This document shows, one piece after another, positions 1 to 10,867 of a DNA stretch of 64,000 nt; within the stretch, counting starts at the first letter, position 1; every line of letters begins with the position of its first letter. The DNA comes from Malania oleifera (Eukaryota; Streptophyta; Magnoliopsida; Santalales; Ximeniaceae), in contig NC_080417.1 in the NCBI RefSeq assembly GCF_029873635.1, positions 28,425,682-28,489,681 on the forward strand. The letters run 5' to 3'. The notes beneath the pieces were generated by a model that worked only from the letters and a program-made list of their open reading frames with translations, searched no databases and was not told the DNA's origin. A program made the position numbers and the translations under genes.

Positions 1-1431
1 TTTGTTAGGGGATATGTTGTTTTTGGGGTGTTGAGCGGGGAACCCTACGGGTGTAAGACTAAACTTTATAGGAGCTTTTTCAGAAGTCAGGTAAGGAGAT
101 AAACTAAATCAGGATTCTTATAAAAATGTATTTATTATTATTCAGCATTTAATTTCAGATAAATATGTATGATATAGAATTATGATGGAAATACTGCTAT
201 TGATCAGGAATATATTTAATATCTAAATTTGTGTGGCATGAGTAAATTTACCATGAAAATTTTGTAATGATACAGAAGTTTTTATATGATGTATCGGCGT
301 AGGGGCCAAATATTTATATGATATATAGGCGTACGGGCTGAGAGTTTAATATGAAATACCGGCATACAGGCTGAAGGTTTTATGATATGCAGTACCGGCG
401 TACGGGCCGTGATCTATAAAATACGAAATGCCGACGTAAGTGCCGTAGATTTTACGATATGTTATGCAAAATTATATGATGATATAAACTTGACAGTTAT
501 TATATGAATAGCCATGTATCACTATTTGGAAATATGTTCTATGTTATCAAAACCTGGTTGGCTTGGTTTAGGCTTTCACGAGTATGGTACCGTAGCTATA
601 TGATCATGATCATGATATGTTAGTGCTACCGCTTGTCGTACGGGGCAGTGGGAGAATTACAGTCGATGTGGTTTATTGTAGTGTTTGGCGCCCCTGATGT
701 ATAGACCAATTGAGGCAAACCCATTGTACTTAAAAACTTTTGCTTTTGATTCGGTAGTGGTCGGCTAGCCATTGTCGGGTCCCGCCTTCGGGCCGCATAA
801 CCCAGTCATGTGGGGGTAAGACATGACACCAATCAGCTAACCATCCATGATGTTTTCTATGTACAGTTATATGATATGATTTATACGTATGGAAATTCAG
901 TATGTTATACTATGTCATGATTATATATGTTTTCCAAATATAATACAGACAGGTTTATCAAGTATGTTTATGAACTGCTATATGTATAACATGAAAATAC
1001 TCATGTTGTCACACACTGATATTAGTTTATTTCCTTTACTGAGAGATGTCTCACCCCAAATTATATAAACATTTGAGGAGCCCCAGATAGAAAAGCGGAT
1101 AAAGCTCCGCAGTGCTAGAATTCGATAGTCCTACCTTACTTGAAGGGTAAGTCTTTGTGCTAGGGTCAAATGGATTTTGGAAGGTGACCCTAGGACCCTT
1201 TTTGGGATATTTTGGGATGTATTTAATTATATGGCAGTTGTAGTAAACTCTGGTATTGTGTTGATTAATAGTTTGGTATGTATGTGATTTTACGTTTCCT
1301 GCTGCATAGGCATTCGTATTGTATTTCATGTGTACTCCTGGTACCATGGGTCCAGGTGGATTATGATATGTCAGGGTTATTATATTGTTATGGAATGGAA
1401 AAAAAATGGTAAAATTAAGCAGGTCGTTACA
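1..1431 (+). mobile_element. Gypsy-B LTR, 3' portion (cut by window edge)
   Basis: Non-coding. It aligns by eye with the complete solo LTR at 46470-48504: a shared block near 30-110 (annotated there at about 47105-47195), a shared block around 590-840, the conserved ACTGAGAGATGTCTCACCC at 1038-1057, and the same terminus GGTCGTTACA ending at 1431. No tRNA-Met primer site follows, so it is a 3' or solo LTR rather than a 5' LTR. The sequence right after it continues a Copia-B LTR, so this LTR appears inserted into that one. The target-site duplication cannot be checked because the left end is outside the window. Confidence 0.8.
286..450 (+). repeat. Minisatellite of about 34 bp, five units, inside the Gypsy-B LTR
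   Basis: Five spaced copies of a CCGGCGTACGGGCC-like core start near 294, 328, 360, 396 and 431, separated by AT-rich spacer with ATATGAT. The related LTR at 46470 has a three-unit minisatellite with a GGCGCGAGGCC core in a comparable place (47529-47610). Confidence 0.75.
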
Positions 1432-2158
1432 AACTAGCTCTATCTAAGAGCATCTATTGTACAAAATAAATTGTTTCTTGTTTCTTGTTTCTTTGATGGT
1501 TCAGGTCATTGGACCGTTGTAACCAAGTGTGGGGTATCACTTGGAGAGGGGGCTCCACCCTAAAGGAGGGATTGTAAACAATTTGTTTTGCTCGCAAAGG
1601 AACGTGTAAGTGGAATCCTTAGGTGGTCTTGCCTAAGGCGAGGACATAGGCTAGGGATAAGTTGAATCTCGTAAAAGATCTTGGTCTCACTCTTATTATT
1701 TACTCTTTAAATTTCAGCATATATAATTTGTGTTTCTAAGTGCAGGTTGCTGAAAACTGAGATTGAGAAGGCCTTTTAATTTAAGAAAGTACGTTGGTTA
1801 ATCTTTTGTGGAAACCTTAAATGGGGTATGTTGATTAATCGCTTGCAGAAATCTTGATTAAAAGAAGTGCACAAATTTTCATTCGTACAGGGCTATAAAC
1901 TGAAATTTTGCAAACACTAAAGGTAGTGTTGTAGCTCTCACAATTAGTTAAGTATTGTGTGTTTGAATAGTGAGTTAATTGGTTGATTGTTTTTATTAAA
2001 GGTATCTGGATTGTGTTTGGATTGTGGTTTAATTAAAATCAAAACATTCTTGTGTGTTTGCTAAATATATATAAAAGATTATGAATTTTATAAAAAGACT
2101 TAAAAGAATTTTATAAACCCAATTCACCCCCCCTCTTGGGACTACACCTTGACTTTCA
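1432..2158 (+). mobile_element. Copia-B LTR, 3' fragment
   Basis: Matches the 3' third of the complete Copia-B LTRs at 6673-8463 and 27843-29884: the segment ending in a TGTAC-like run, the 'ggttcagg' and 'ggagaggggg' blocks, the R/U5 hairpin at 1639-1671 (CGAGG .. GGC .. CTCG, partly decayed), the TTCACCCCCC..TCTTGGGA motif and the terminal TTTCA at 2158. Its 5' part is separated from it by the Gypsy-B LTR at 1-1431. Confidence 0.75.
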
Positions 2159-3034
2159 AGAGCAAAAAGTGGAGCTGGCCGTGATTGTGGTGGTGATGGA
2201 GGTTGAGAGCATGAAGTTAGAGATGGATGTTTGCGAGGAAGGAGACGATGAATAGTGAGAGGATGACTAGAGCTTGCTGATCCTTCTGTTTAGTTCAGTG
2301 CTCACGGGTCTGAGATCTGATTCTAAGACGCGATGAATGGCCGAGGCAAAGATAGTCTAGTGTGGTGGTTGACGATGGTGAGGATGGGGTGCTCTGGCAG
2401 TGGGGTGGCCGGAGATGAACAGAGCTTGCAGATCCGAGGGTGAACTACTGTGAAGATTATGAGAGAGACAGAGAGGAACAACGAGGTTGAGGGAGTCACC
2501 TGAGTTTGGGGAGGTGGTTACTGAGAGAGATAGAACAGTGAGAGAACGAGAGAGTCCGAGAGCTTCGGGAGAGGGAGTTATGGGAGAGATGGATCTGTGA
2601 GGGAATTGGCTCCAAAGTGAGGAGCCTCCGAGCATGTCTCATGGTGAAGACGACGGTAGAGCAGTTGAGATGCTCGACGCTGGTGGAAGGGGTTGTCAGA
2701 ATGGTGCGTGGTCAAAGATGGTCGTGTGGTGAGAGAGGGAAAGGTAGTGCGGGGGAGAACTTGCGTCGATATGAGGGAGAGAGCGGGAGAATGGAGGGGA
2801 AGAGTGGGAGAATGAAGAGGTTGTGCGAGTGAGCCTAAAGGTGATGGATGAACAGTGTGGAAAAAGGACCCCCTCTTGTGCGTGTGTGAATAGTGAATTA
2901 TACCTCCCCTCCTTTTTTGTTTTTTGTTTTTTTTTTGTTTTATATGCAAATACATATATACGTAATATAGATATGTACACATATTTGTATTCATCTTTTA
3001 TGTTTTCTTGTTTCTTTTTTGTTTTTGTTTTTTT

Positions 3035-3073
<39 letters not shown>

Positions 3074-3116
3074 GTGCTTTTGTTATATTTGACGTGGACA
3101 AAATGGGGTGTCTACA
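2159..3116 (+). mobile_element. Probable LTR 3' fragment of a Tat/Ogre-like gypsy element
   Basis: Purine-rich, GA-repetitive sequence (2160-2830), then a T-rich stretch, a (TAA)n run at 3038-3074, and an ending GACAAAATGGGGTGTCTACA at 3097-3116. The LTR-like block at 30605-31283 ends in the same order: (TAA)n, T-run, GCAAAAATGAGGTGTCTACA. Several overlapping open frames on both strands come from the purine bias and show no recognisable domain. The family assignment rests only on the terminal motif and is tentative. Confidence 0.45.
3038..3074. repeat. (TAA)n microsatellite
   Basis: Uninterrupted TAA repeats just upstream of an LTR-like 3' end. A (TAA)n run sits in the same place at 31204-31235. 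Confidence 0.95.
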
Positions 3117-4463
3117 CTTATCATGCTTTTTCCTATGCAAACATGAAAGAAACATGTCCTATGATTCCTAACATGTATTTTTGACATAGGAAAGGGGGGA
3201 GACATTGTGAAGTATGAGTCATAACATTTAAGAAAACATAAACATGTTTTAGCATGACGAAATCTATGTAATGCATGGAATTGAATAAAGTAAAGGATTT
3301 GACACTAATCTTTTTGAAGAATAGCCCTCTTAGATCAAGTAGAAGACTCGTCACTTCGAATTTCACCCCTAAAGTCCTCCTCAAGAAAAGAAACATGTGA
3401 TTTCACTTTTTTCACTCCTTCAAATGAAGACCTTTTCGCAACTCTCGAATTTCCCTTAAAAACCCTCACTTTGCCCCTTCTCAAATCTGCCCTAGAATAT
3501 TTTCGAAAATGTTCTTTTATAGACATTCAAATGAGCGAGGGAAAACTATTTTTGAATTCTAATTTGAAATTTGAATTTGAAAATAACTACCAATAGCCAT
3601 CATTAATCATCATCCATTAACTATCAATGTCAGAAGTTGACATGTGACTTTGATGGGGTCAGACATGCGACTTTGATGGGGCATGTGATTGGCTAAAAAT
3701 CTCTAGCCAATCATATAAAGATACATATAAAAAAGTCAAATTTGTCACAGGATGGTCGATCACCTTTAGAAGCAGTCAACCACCTAAAGGTTTTGATCAA
3801 TAGCTAGTTTGGAGGGGGTCCAATCTACTATCCAAAGGGATCCATAGATCGCCAGTGCAATGTTTGGATTTTTTTGTCTTCATTTTTTCTGAAGTTTTGC
3901 ATCTTCATTTAAGTAAAAGTTTGTTTGATAAAAATTTGACCATCTACATTTTGTAAAAAAATCTATGATTCTACTCTCGATAGATCCTAGATGACATCTT
4001 ACATTAATTTTTACTTGAATTTATGCAAGAATAATTTCTTGTAGAAATCAAAATAATGTTTTGAAAACAACAAAGGAGAAAACCATAGGACTGACCTTAT
4101 AAGGATATCTTAGAAGTATGCAAGTAGGAATATTCTCTTTCTAAGGCACACACCCCAAAAACCAAAGATAAGAAGAGCCTATGAATATGAACTCTTTGAA
4201 ATTTCAAAGTGAAATGAATTTCAATCTCACTCCAAAGACACTTGAATGCCTCTGTATTTTCCCTATAAGACTCTCCCTTACCCCAACTTAAATATGCTCC
4301 AAAAACTCTCCCAATAGATCTATTTATAGAACTTTCAAAATATGATGAAAGGAAACAAATACTTTAATTTGAATTTCAAAAATTCAAATTCAAACTAACA
4401 ACTTCTAACCAATAATTACCATCTCTCCTGATTGTTGCATGACACGCAGTGACTTTCAAGATA
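3117..4463. repeat. Unclassified repetitive sequence with an internal duplication
   Basis: No gene seen. Two segments about 830 bp apart (about 3480-3660 and 4310-4455) share the same order of blocks: a TATAGA-type AT box, an AATTTGAATTTGAAA-like tract, 'taaccaataattaccat'-like sequence, and 'catgtgactttgatg' or 'catgacacgcagtgacttt'. They may be U3-like parts of two old minus-oriented LTRs. The right edge is the target-site duplication of the solo LTR at 4469. Confidence 0.35.
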
Positions 4464-4694
4464 CTTGGTGTTGAATCAGGTGTAATCCCAAGAGGGGGGG
4501 GGTGAATTGAGTATTTAAAAAATTCTTTGACACTTATTTACCACTTAAACCCTTCTTATATATTTACCAATGAATTCTTGTTACTCAATTACTTATGTGC
4601 AAGGCTATCCAACATATAGATGCAATATAAAAAATTTAAATGTCATGCTAAAAGTAAAGAGTAAAGGGAAGAGAGAAGACAAACACGGTTTTTA

Positions 4695-4725
4695 CGAGGT
4701 TCAGCCGACTTGGCCTACGTCCTCG
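4695..4725 (-). promoter_or_regulatory. Conserved copia R/U5 hairpin
   Basis: On the minus strand: CGAGG, ACGTA, GGC, a 7-nt loop, GCT, GAA, CCTCG. The outer five bases pair fully, and GGC pairs with GCT through one G-U. The same architecture occurs in twelve other LTR segments of this window with compensatory changes. Confidence 0.6.
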
Positions 4726-7700
4726 CCTTGAGCAACCACTCAAGGATTTCACTAAATCCCTACTCCTTAAATTGGGACGGAATCCCTTACAATCTGCTGC
4801 TTACAAGAGGTACAGCTTCCTCCTCACCTACTGCTTACAAGAGATACAACTCTCTCCTCAAACCTCGGTTCACACACCGAATCATGTATACAATAGAGTC
4901 TGAAAAACAATACTAAAAAATGCTTCTAACAAAAGCTTGTGAGTACAATTCAAATTCCTAACACATTAACATATGCTATAACTTGAAGCTCAGAATGTAT
5001 GGAAATGATACAATCGTTTATGTATGATATGCTTCAACACACAAATCCCTCTTTAACCAAAAGTCCCAAGTAATGATATATTTAAAAACGCTTTGGAGAA
5101 TTTTAGGGTTCTTAGTTCACTTTGCACAAATGCCCAAATATATTTGATGTGAACTTATTAATAAAAACTTTGTCTTGAATATTAAATCAATCAAAATCAC
5201 AAAGTTTTTCTTTCAAATATTCAATCACAACACAACCGTTGCAATATGAAAATGTATATATATGTATGTATGTATTCCAAAGGTCAAAAATCAATGTGAT
5301 CTATTTCAGAAAATATCCTTCAACAAAATATGTATTAAAGAACTCCAAGGATGTCACGCCCCGAACCCGGAAATGGAACCCGAGGGTGAAAATATAATAT
5401 AACCTGTCCCTGTATTATACAAATCATCACAGATACTGTACAAAGGACGAGGGTTCGACCCCGTGGGGTTCCCATGCACCCTAAACACCTCCAATCATAA
5501 TCATATACGCAGTGAAAAAAGTCATTTTATATTAACATATGTAGTACCATACGAGAGTCTATACAATAGCAGAACATGGCTCTAACCAAACGTACAAGTT
5601 GGGTGCCCAAATACAACTCAAAATGGCAACCCAACAAAACTACAGTCCTAGCACTTACCCAAGTGCTAACGTAGTACACTAGCCACTACACTCCCTACAC
5701 CAGGACGCTAGTTCCGATTACCCGAAGGACCTGTAAAAATGTACATATAGTAGGGGTGAGACACCTCTCAGTAAAGAAGAACACAAGTTATATCAGTGTG
5801 TGGTATTTGAGTGTTATCATGATACAACATACACGTAATTAAATGCATTCCAGTACTAATTTACACAGTGCATACGCGCACACATATGACTACCATTTAT
5901 ACGCAGCCCCGTCACAATACATACACATGATCAGTAATTCTCAATGTCATCACACTCTTTGGCCCGAAGCCGGCCCGCGACATATGGCATTGGCCCGTAG
6001 CCAACCTGCAAACACGGCGCCACCGGCACATGGCTAGTCCTCGACTCCCATGGCATTGTACCAGCGCTAAAGTGGTGGATCCACACCCTTCGGCCTGATC
6101 TACCAGAATAGGCTCACTCCCTCAGATATAAAGCTGGATACTCTTGCCCACATGACAGGCGGTAAAATAACGCCCTCGGATATAGAGCCAAACACTCTCA
6201 GTACCTGAAATCATTTCGGAACCGCGTTCCTACTAGCATTTTAACATATTACACACACATGCATGCTTATATAACCAAACAAACCACACTCATTTGATAA
6301 TCTAAATCATGGTTTTCCAAACAAATACAATTTAAACAAAGTCAATGCACGACCATCCCAATATCACAGTATAAATCACACATATACTCGGTTTTCAACA
6401 AAACCCAGGATTCAGCCTGTCGCCCCCTTTTTCCCAAAACTGTAATAATGAAAAACCCATAGTTTTCCCCATTAGATCCCCCCAAATGAGTAGCCAACAC
6501 ACACACAAGACCGTGGACCACAGTTCCACCGAGTCCGATTTTGAAAAGAACCCATATAAACATAGTTCCCCTTATCTTAACCCCGTAAGCAAATCCCGAA
6601 CTCCAAGGTCCCTAAACAGTGAACCGAGTTCCAAAACCTACAAATCACAGTACACAATATATTCATAAGACATGTTGGCCTAATTAGGCTTACAATTCTT
6701 ATTTTGATGATAACAAATCAAATGATCTATTTAATATGTTTTAAGTAAAAGTTTTCAGGAAAACAACAGAGTTCAAGTGCATAAGAAAGTTCATGGATTA
6801 CAAAGAGCAATGAAGAACGAAGTCATATTGAGAAAAGCTCTAAGGAAAGAATGCAACTATAAAGATGATGGAAGAAAAAGTTCGAAGACTAAATTATACT
6901 TTTAAGGATATTCTCAAATGTAAGTACTTCAAAGTAAATCCAAGTATAAAGAAATTTGAAGCTCATAGAAAGTTAAAAATATGTTTTAAACATATACTCT
7001 AAAGAATAATTTTTCAAATCAATAAAAAGAAAGGGTTTAAGAAAAGAATTTTTTTTAAATACTGAAAGGCCAGGCGACTGCCATGTTGAGGCAAGCGACT
7101 GCCAAATTAAAATAGAAGTCTTTTTAAAAGTCAGTAGCTAGACAGGCGACTGCCTGTATTCTGTTTTGAAAATTACTTTGTGACAGGCGACTGCCAAGTC
7201 GTGGTAGGCGACTACCACTCGAACGTTTGTAATAAATTTCTCAATGAAAAGATTTTTTGAACCACTTTTTTGAATACATTTATTTCAAAATATTTGAAAA
7301 TGAATTTTAGAAATCTTTGGGAGTAATGGATGATTTCTAAAGCCTCTATAAATAGTCTTGATCTCAAAGAGAAATTAGACAAGAGAAAGAACTTTGATGA
7401 AATATTCAAAAGAATTTTGAAATTGAGAAATCTTCTAAAGTTTCCAGATCTAGTGCTTTTCAACAACTTTTCTGATCCAGAGATATTCAAAGGCTTTTAG
7501 ATCAACGTAAGTTTTTCAAAGGTTTTAGATCAACTAATCCTCAAGTATTCAAAATTTTGTTTTCAAAGGATCTAAAATTCTTTTGAGATAAAGTCTCTAA
7601 TCTGAAATTGATTTACAATATGAAGCAAAGTTTTCCAACGATCAAAATCTTTTATCTTCTTTTGAAAATTATTTGATAATCTATACCAAGTAATTGAGCT

Positions 7701-7966
7701 TGAAATTTCTTATATTTGAATTATTTTGAGGTATAAAGTGAGCTGATTGGTGTATTAATTCACTCTACTGTGAGAGTTCTCTTTTGTACACATATTCCTT
7801 TGTCTTTCTTAAACGATTCTGATTTGTTGAATCGTTGAACCAAATAAGGGGTTGTTATTTGGAGTGGCGGGCTCTAGCCTAATTGAAGGAGTGTATTGTA
7901 AGTTGGTATTGTTCCACCAGGTAACGGAACTGATATAGTGGAATCCTTTGGTGTTTTTGCCAAAGG

Positions 7967-7999
7967 CGAGGACGTAGGTTATGTTGAAGCCGAACCTCG
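7967..7999 (+). promoter_or_regulatory. Conserved copia R/U5 hairpin
   Basis: CGAGG, ACGTA, GGTT..AAGCC, GAA, CCTCG. The outer stem is fully complementary. Confidence 0.6.
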
Positions 8000-8332
8000 T
8001 AAAAACTCTTATCTCTTTCTCTCTGATTTACTTTACATTTCTTACTTGCTGTTGTTATATGATTTATATGTGCAGGTTGCAGTTTCTAAATTGAGAAAGA
8101 AACAAAAAGTACTTGATATTTAGAAAGCACGTTTTGGTTAATCGTTTGAGGAAACCTAAGAAGGGAGTACGTTGATTAATCTGCGGAAATCTTGATCAAG
8201 TAAAGTGGTTGCTAAGAGTTTATAGGGAAATCAACAAAAGTTTTTACATCTTAATCGAGTGATTGAATTATCATGATTTCATTGATTGATTTGTAAATTT
8301 AAATTTCTATATTCTTGAGTGTGGTTATTATT

Positions 8333-8335
<3 letters not shown>

Positions 8336-8367
<32 letters not shown>
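8336..8367. repeat. (TA)n microsatellite
   Basis: About sixteen TA units near the 3' end of the Copia-B LTR. Another (TA)n run lies at 9040-9070 in the surrounding LTR. Confidence 0.95.
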
Positions 8368-8371
<4 letters not shown>

Positions 8372-8647
8372 TTCTAGGTTGTTAAAATTAAAAGTCGATA
8401 AATCATTAAAATATTAAAAAGAATCCAATTCACCCCCCTCTTGGGAAGCTATTCCTCATTTCAAGACAGTTACCTACAAATCTACTAGATCAGAATTGAA
8501 AACCGAGCCTTACCTCGATTTTACACCGAAACCCAAAAACCTCCGAAATGAGATTCTGATCCATAGAAGTTGTAGAGAATCCTTCCACGATCCTCGTGGT
8601 AACTTCCGTTTCCCGATTCCGTCAACAATCGCCCTTTGACCCGGCCC

Positions 8648-8842
8648 AATTTCGTCGACAAAATGGTGCCTTCATCGACGAAAAGTCAAAGATTTCATCG
8701 AGGAAGTCGGTGGCCTCGTCGACGAATCCTGATATTTACAATTTCCATCTCTCGGCTTTTCTTCGTCAACGAACCTCTGAATTTCGTCGACGAAATTCCT
8801 TCTACCTTCGTCGACGAATTATGGCTTCGTTGACGAATTCTG
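8648..8842. repeat. TCGTCGACGA palindrome array in a gypsy LTR
   Basis: Repeated TTCGTCGACGAA-type palindromes separated by short spacers. Variants are mostly C to T or G to A changes at CpG (TCATCGACGA, TCGTTGACGA, TCGTCGACAA). It lies close to the transcriptional 5' side of the minus-oriented LTR, as in the other Gypsy LTRs here. Confidence 0.85.
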
Positions 8843-9036
8843 CAGAATTTCGTCTTTTATCTCTCTCTTTACATAAATAAACCCATTATCACGGTTCGGG
8901 TTCTTATGAAGGATATCTAATCGAGTGGATTTGTACTATTAAAAGTATCAAGTCTTTGAATGGAAAAACTCACTTGAACCTAAAATATTTAAATAATAGT
9001 TAAAACTCTTTTCAAGTGGTAATCTTATCAAAGTGA

Positions 9037-9077
<41 letters not shown>

Positions 9078-10263
9078 CTCTTGAATTAAAAACCAATCAA
9101 CCAATAGCTAAACAACTTTCTCAAGTAATGATCTTTTCAAAAACAATTTTTATATGTATGTGCACACTCAAGATCAAACTTTTCTAATGATATTCAATAA
9201 CAATTAATGAGATGAGAAATTCTTGAAAATAATAACTTGAATGATCAAACCTCAATACTAAAATAAGAATTCAGATGAGTAAACAAGTTCCCTTTGAGAT
9301 TCTATATTGATTTGCCCAAGCTCGATGATTAGAAATTGAAGTGTAGGCAATCGTATAGCAATAGGAGCAAGTTTTCCAATATTCTTTCAACAAGATGTGT
9401 TCTTCTCTTTCTTGTGTGTCTTAGCTTCGTTCTAGGGTTTAGATATTCGGTATATATAGTGTCTTACCGTTAGGATTGATCTTAACTGTTGGATCAAAGA
9501 AATAGCTCGCGAGTTCATTTAATAAAAATAAAAATTTTAAATTTCCTACAGGTTCAGGCGACTTAGGTTGAAGCTCAGGCGACCGAAGTTCCTTAAGCCT
9601 TTGAAAAATTAACTTGGCAAACAGGGTCAGGCATCTAAAGAGAGGGTCAGGCTCCTGAAGTGGTTCAGGCACCTAAGGTCACAAGGTTAGGCGACCAAAG
9701 TGCCTCAGCCAACTTGCTGTGTTTCCCATTAATTCTTTAGGCTACCAAACTTAATTTTCAGGCTCCTGAAGAAATTCTTCAGGTGACTGAGGTTGAGTTC
9801 AGGCTACCGAAGTCCCCATTTTTCTCAATTTTTCTTTTCTAATTTAAAAATCTGCTTTGCTCTTTTTCTTAGGTCTTTTATAAAACATATTTTCCATGGT
9901 TTTAAAAGTATTTCTAAGTCCATGAAAGTCCCCTAATGACATACATGAAATCCTAAAGGCATTCTAAGTTATGTTGAGCCTCAAATTAAATCATATGAAA
10001 ATATAAGTACATGAGTTCTAAATACCCATTCCGAAGATGTTCTTGAACTTTGCCGCTTGCATCTTGATTCTCGTACTCTTTGAGTTCCATGGATCTTGCC
10101 AAGATATGTTAACTTTACTTTATGGCTTCCATGACTCGTTATCTTTCCGTGCGTGCTTAATATAGGTCCTATTCACAAACACAATGCACATATGAAATAC
10201 CAAGTGATTTGTCATTATCAAAACCGGATTGGACTCATAGTGTCAACACTTGGTCTCCTCAAG

Positions 10264-10737
10264 TAGGGGTGAGCATTCAGTCAGTTCGGTGAATTCGGTT
10301 AATTAACCGAATTAACTAAAAATTTTGGTTAAAAAATCTTATTAACCGAACCGGTCGAAATTCCATATTTAATCAAACTCAATGCTGACCGAACTAAATT
10401 TCGACTAAATCGGTTAACCAATTTTAATCAATTTAATAATTTAATATATATAAAATATATATTTTTAATATATATAAATATAAATAATAAATAAATTTTA
10501 GTATATATAAAATATTGTAATATACAATATATAATTATTCATTATTAATTTATACTATTCGGTTAATTTAGTTAACCGAATTAACCAAACCCAAAAATTG
10601 AACCGAAAATTGAAAATTAAACTTTAATGAAATTGAAAATCGAACCAACCCGAATAAAATCTTAATTGAACCAAATCGACCGAATTTGCTCGGTTAATTT
10701 GGTTAATTCGATTTTAACCAAATTATGCTCACTCTTA
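10264..10737. mobile_element. MITE-like element rich in GGTTAA/CCGAA repeats
   Basis: Imperfect terminal inverted repeats TAGGGGTGAGCA (left) and TAAGAGTGAGCA (right end, reversed). The interior is full of CGGTTAATT/AACCGAATT blocks in both orientations around an AT-rich core. No convincing target-site duplication is visible, so the class (hAT-like is my guess) is uncertain. Confidence 0.5.
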
Positions 10738-10867
10738 TAGCCAATCAAATGAAAATATTTTAAAATTTTAAAATTTCATTGGGTTAGTTGACCGCTAATA
10801 AGTTGCCATTTGACTGGCCCATGGTGTAACTTTTCTGCTTGAATATAAGTTTAATTTCTTTTTTGTG

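Larger units (their letters stand above)
6673..8463 (+). mobile_element. Copia-B solo LTR (third nesting level)
   Basis: 1791 bp, begins TGTTGGCCTAATTAGG, ends CTCATTTCA, with a perfect AGACA duplication (6668-6672, 8464-8468). In order: an array of AGGCGACTGCC-like motifs (about 7070-7220), a TATAAATAG box (7347-7355), the R/U5 hairpin (7967-7999), a long (TA)n (8336-8367), and the TTCACCCCCCTCTTGGGA motif near 8430. No primer site or internal region follows. Confidence 0.92.
5352..8908 (-). mobile_element. Gypsy-A-like solo LTR nested in a copia LTR
   Basis: Starts TGTCACGCCCCGAACCC on the plus strand, the reverse of the GGGTTC..GCGTGACA terminus of the element at 41654-52761. Ends with CGGGTTCTTATG at 8908, the reverse of TGTAAGAACCCG with its last two bases changed. 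Flanked by perfect AAGGA duplications (5347-5351, 8909-8913). It carries the conserved GGTGAGACACCTCTCAGT at 5755-5772 and the TCGTCGACGA array at 8648-8842. A Copia-B solo LTR (6673-8463) is nested inside. Without that insertion and its duplicated target site it is about 1.76 kb. Confidence 0.88.
4469..10248 (-). mobile_element. Copia-A-like solo LTR, interrupted by nested LTRs
   Basis: On the minus strand it begins TGTTGACACTATGAG (at 10248) and ends at 4469. It is flanked by a perfect CTTGG duplication (4464-4468 and 10249-10253). Without the insertion it is about 2.2 kb. It carries the reversed LTR-end motif CCCAAGAGGGGG near 4490, the R/U5 hairpin at 4695-4725 (CGAGG/CCTCG stem), a TATATATA box at 9451-9458, and an array of CAGGCGACCGAAG-like motifs at about 9545-9810, upstream of the TATA box on the minus strand. 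The Gypsy LTR 5352-8908 is nested within it. Confidence 0.88.

Noticed and set aside
2357-2994. Overlapping open frames on both strands
   Set aside because: They come from GA-rich LTR-like sequence; low complexity, no domain.
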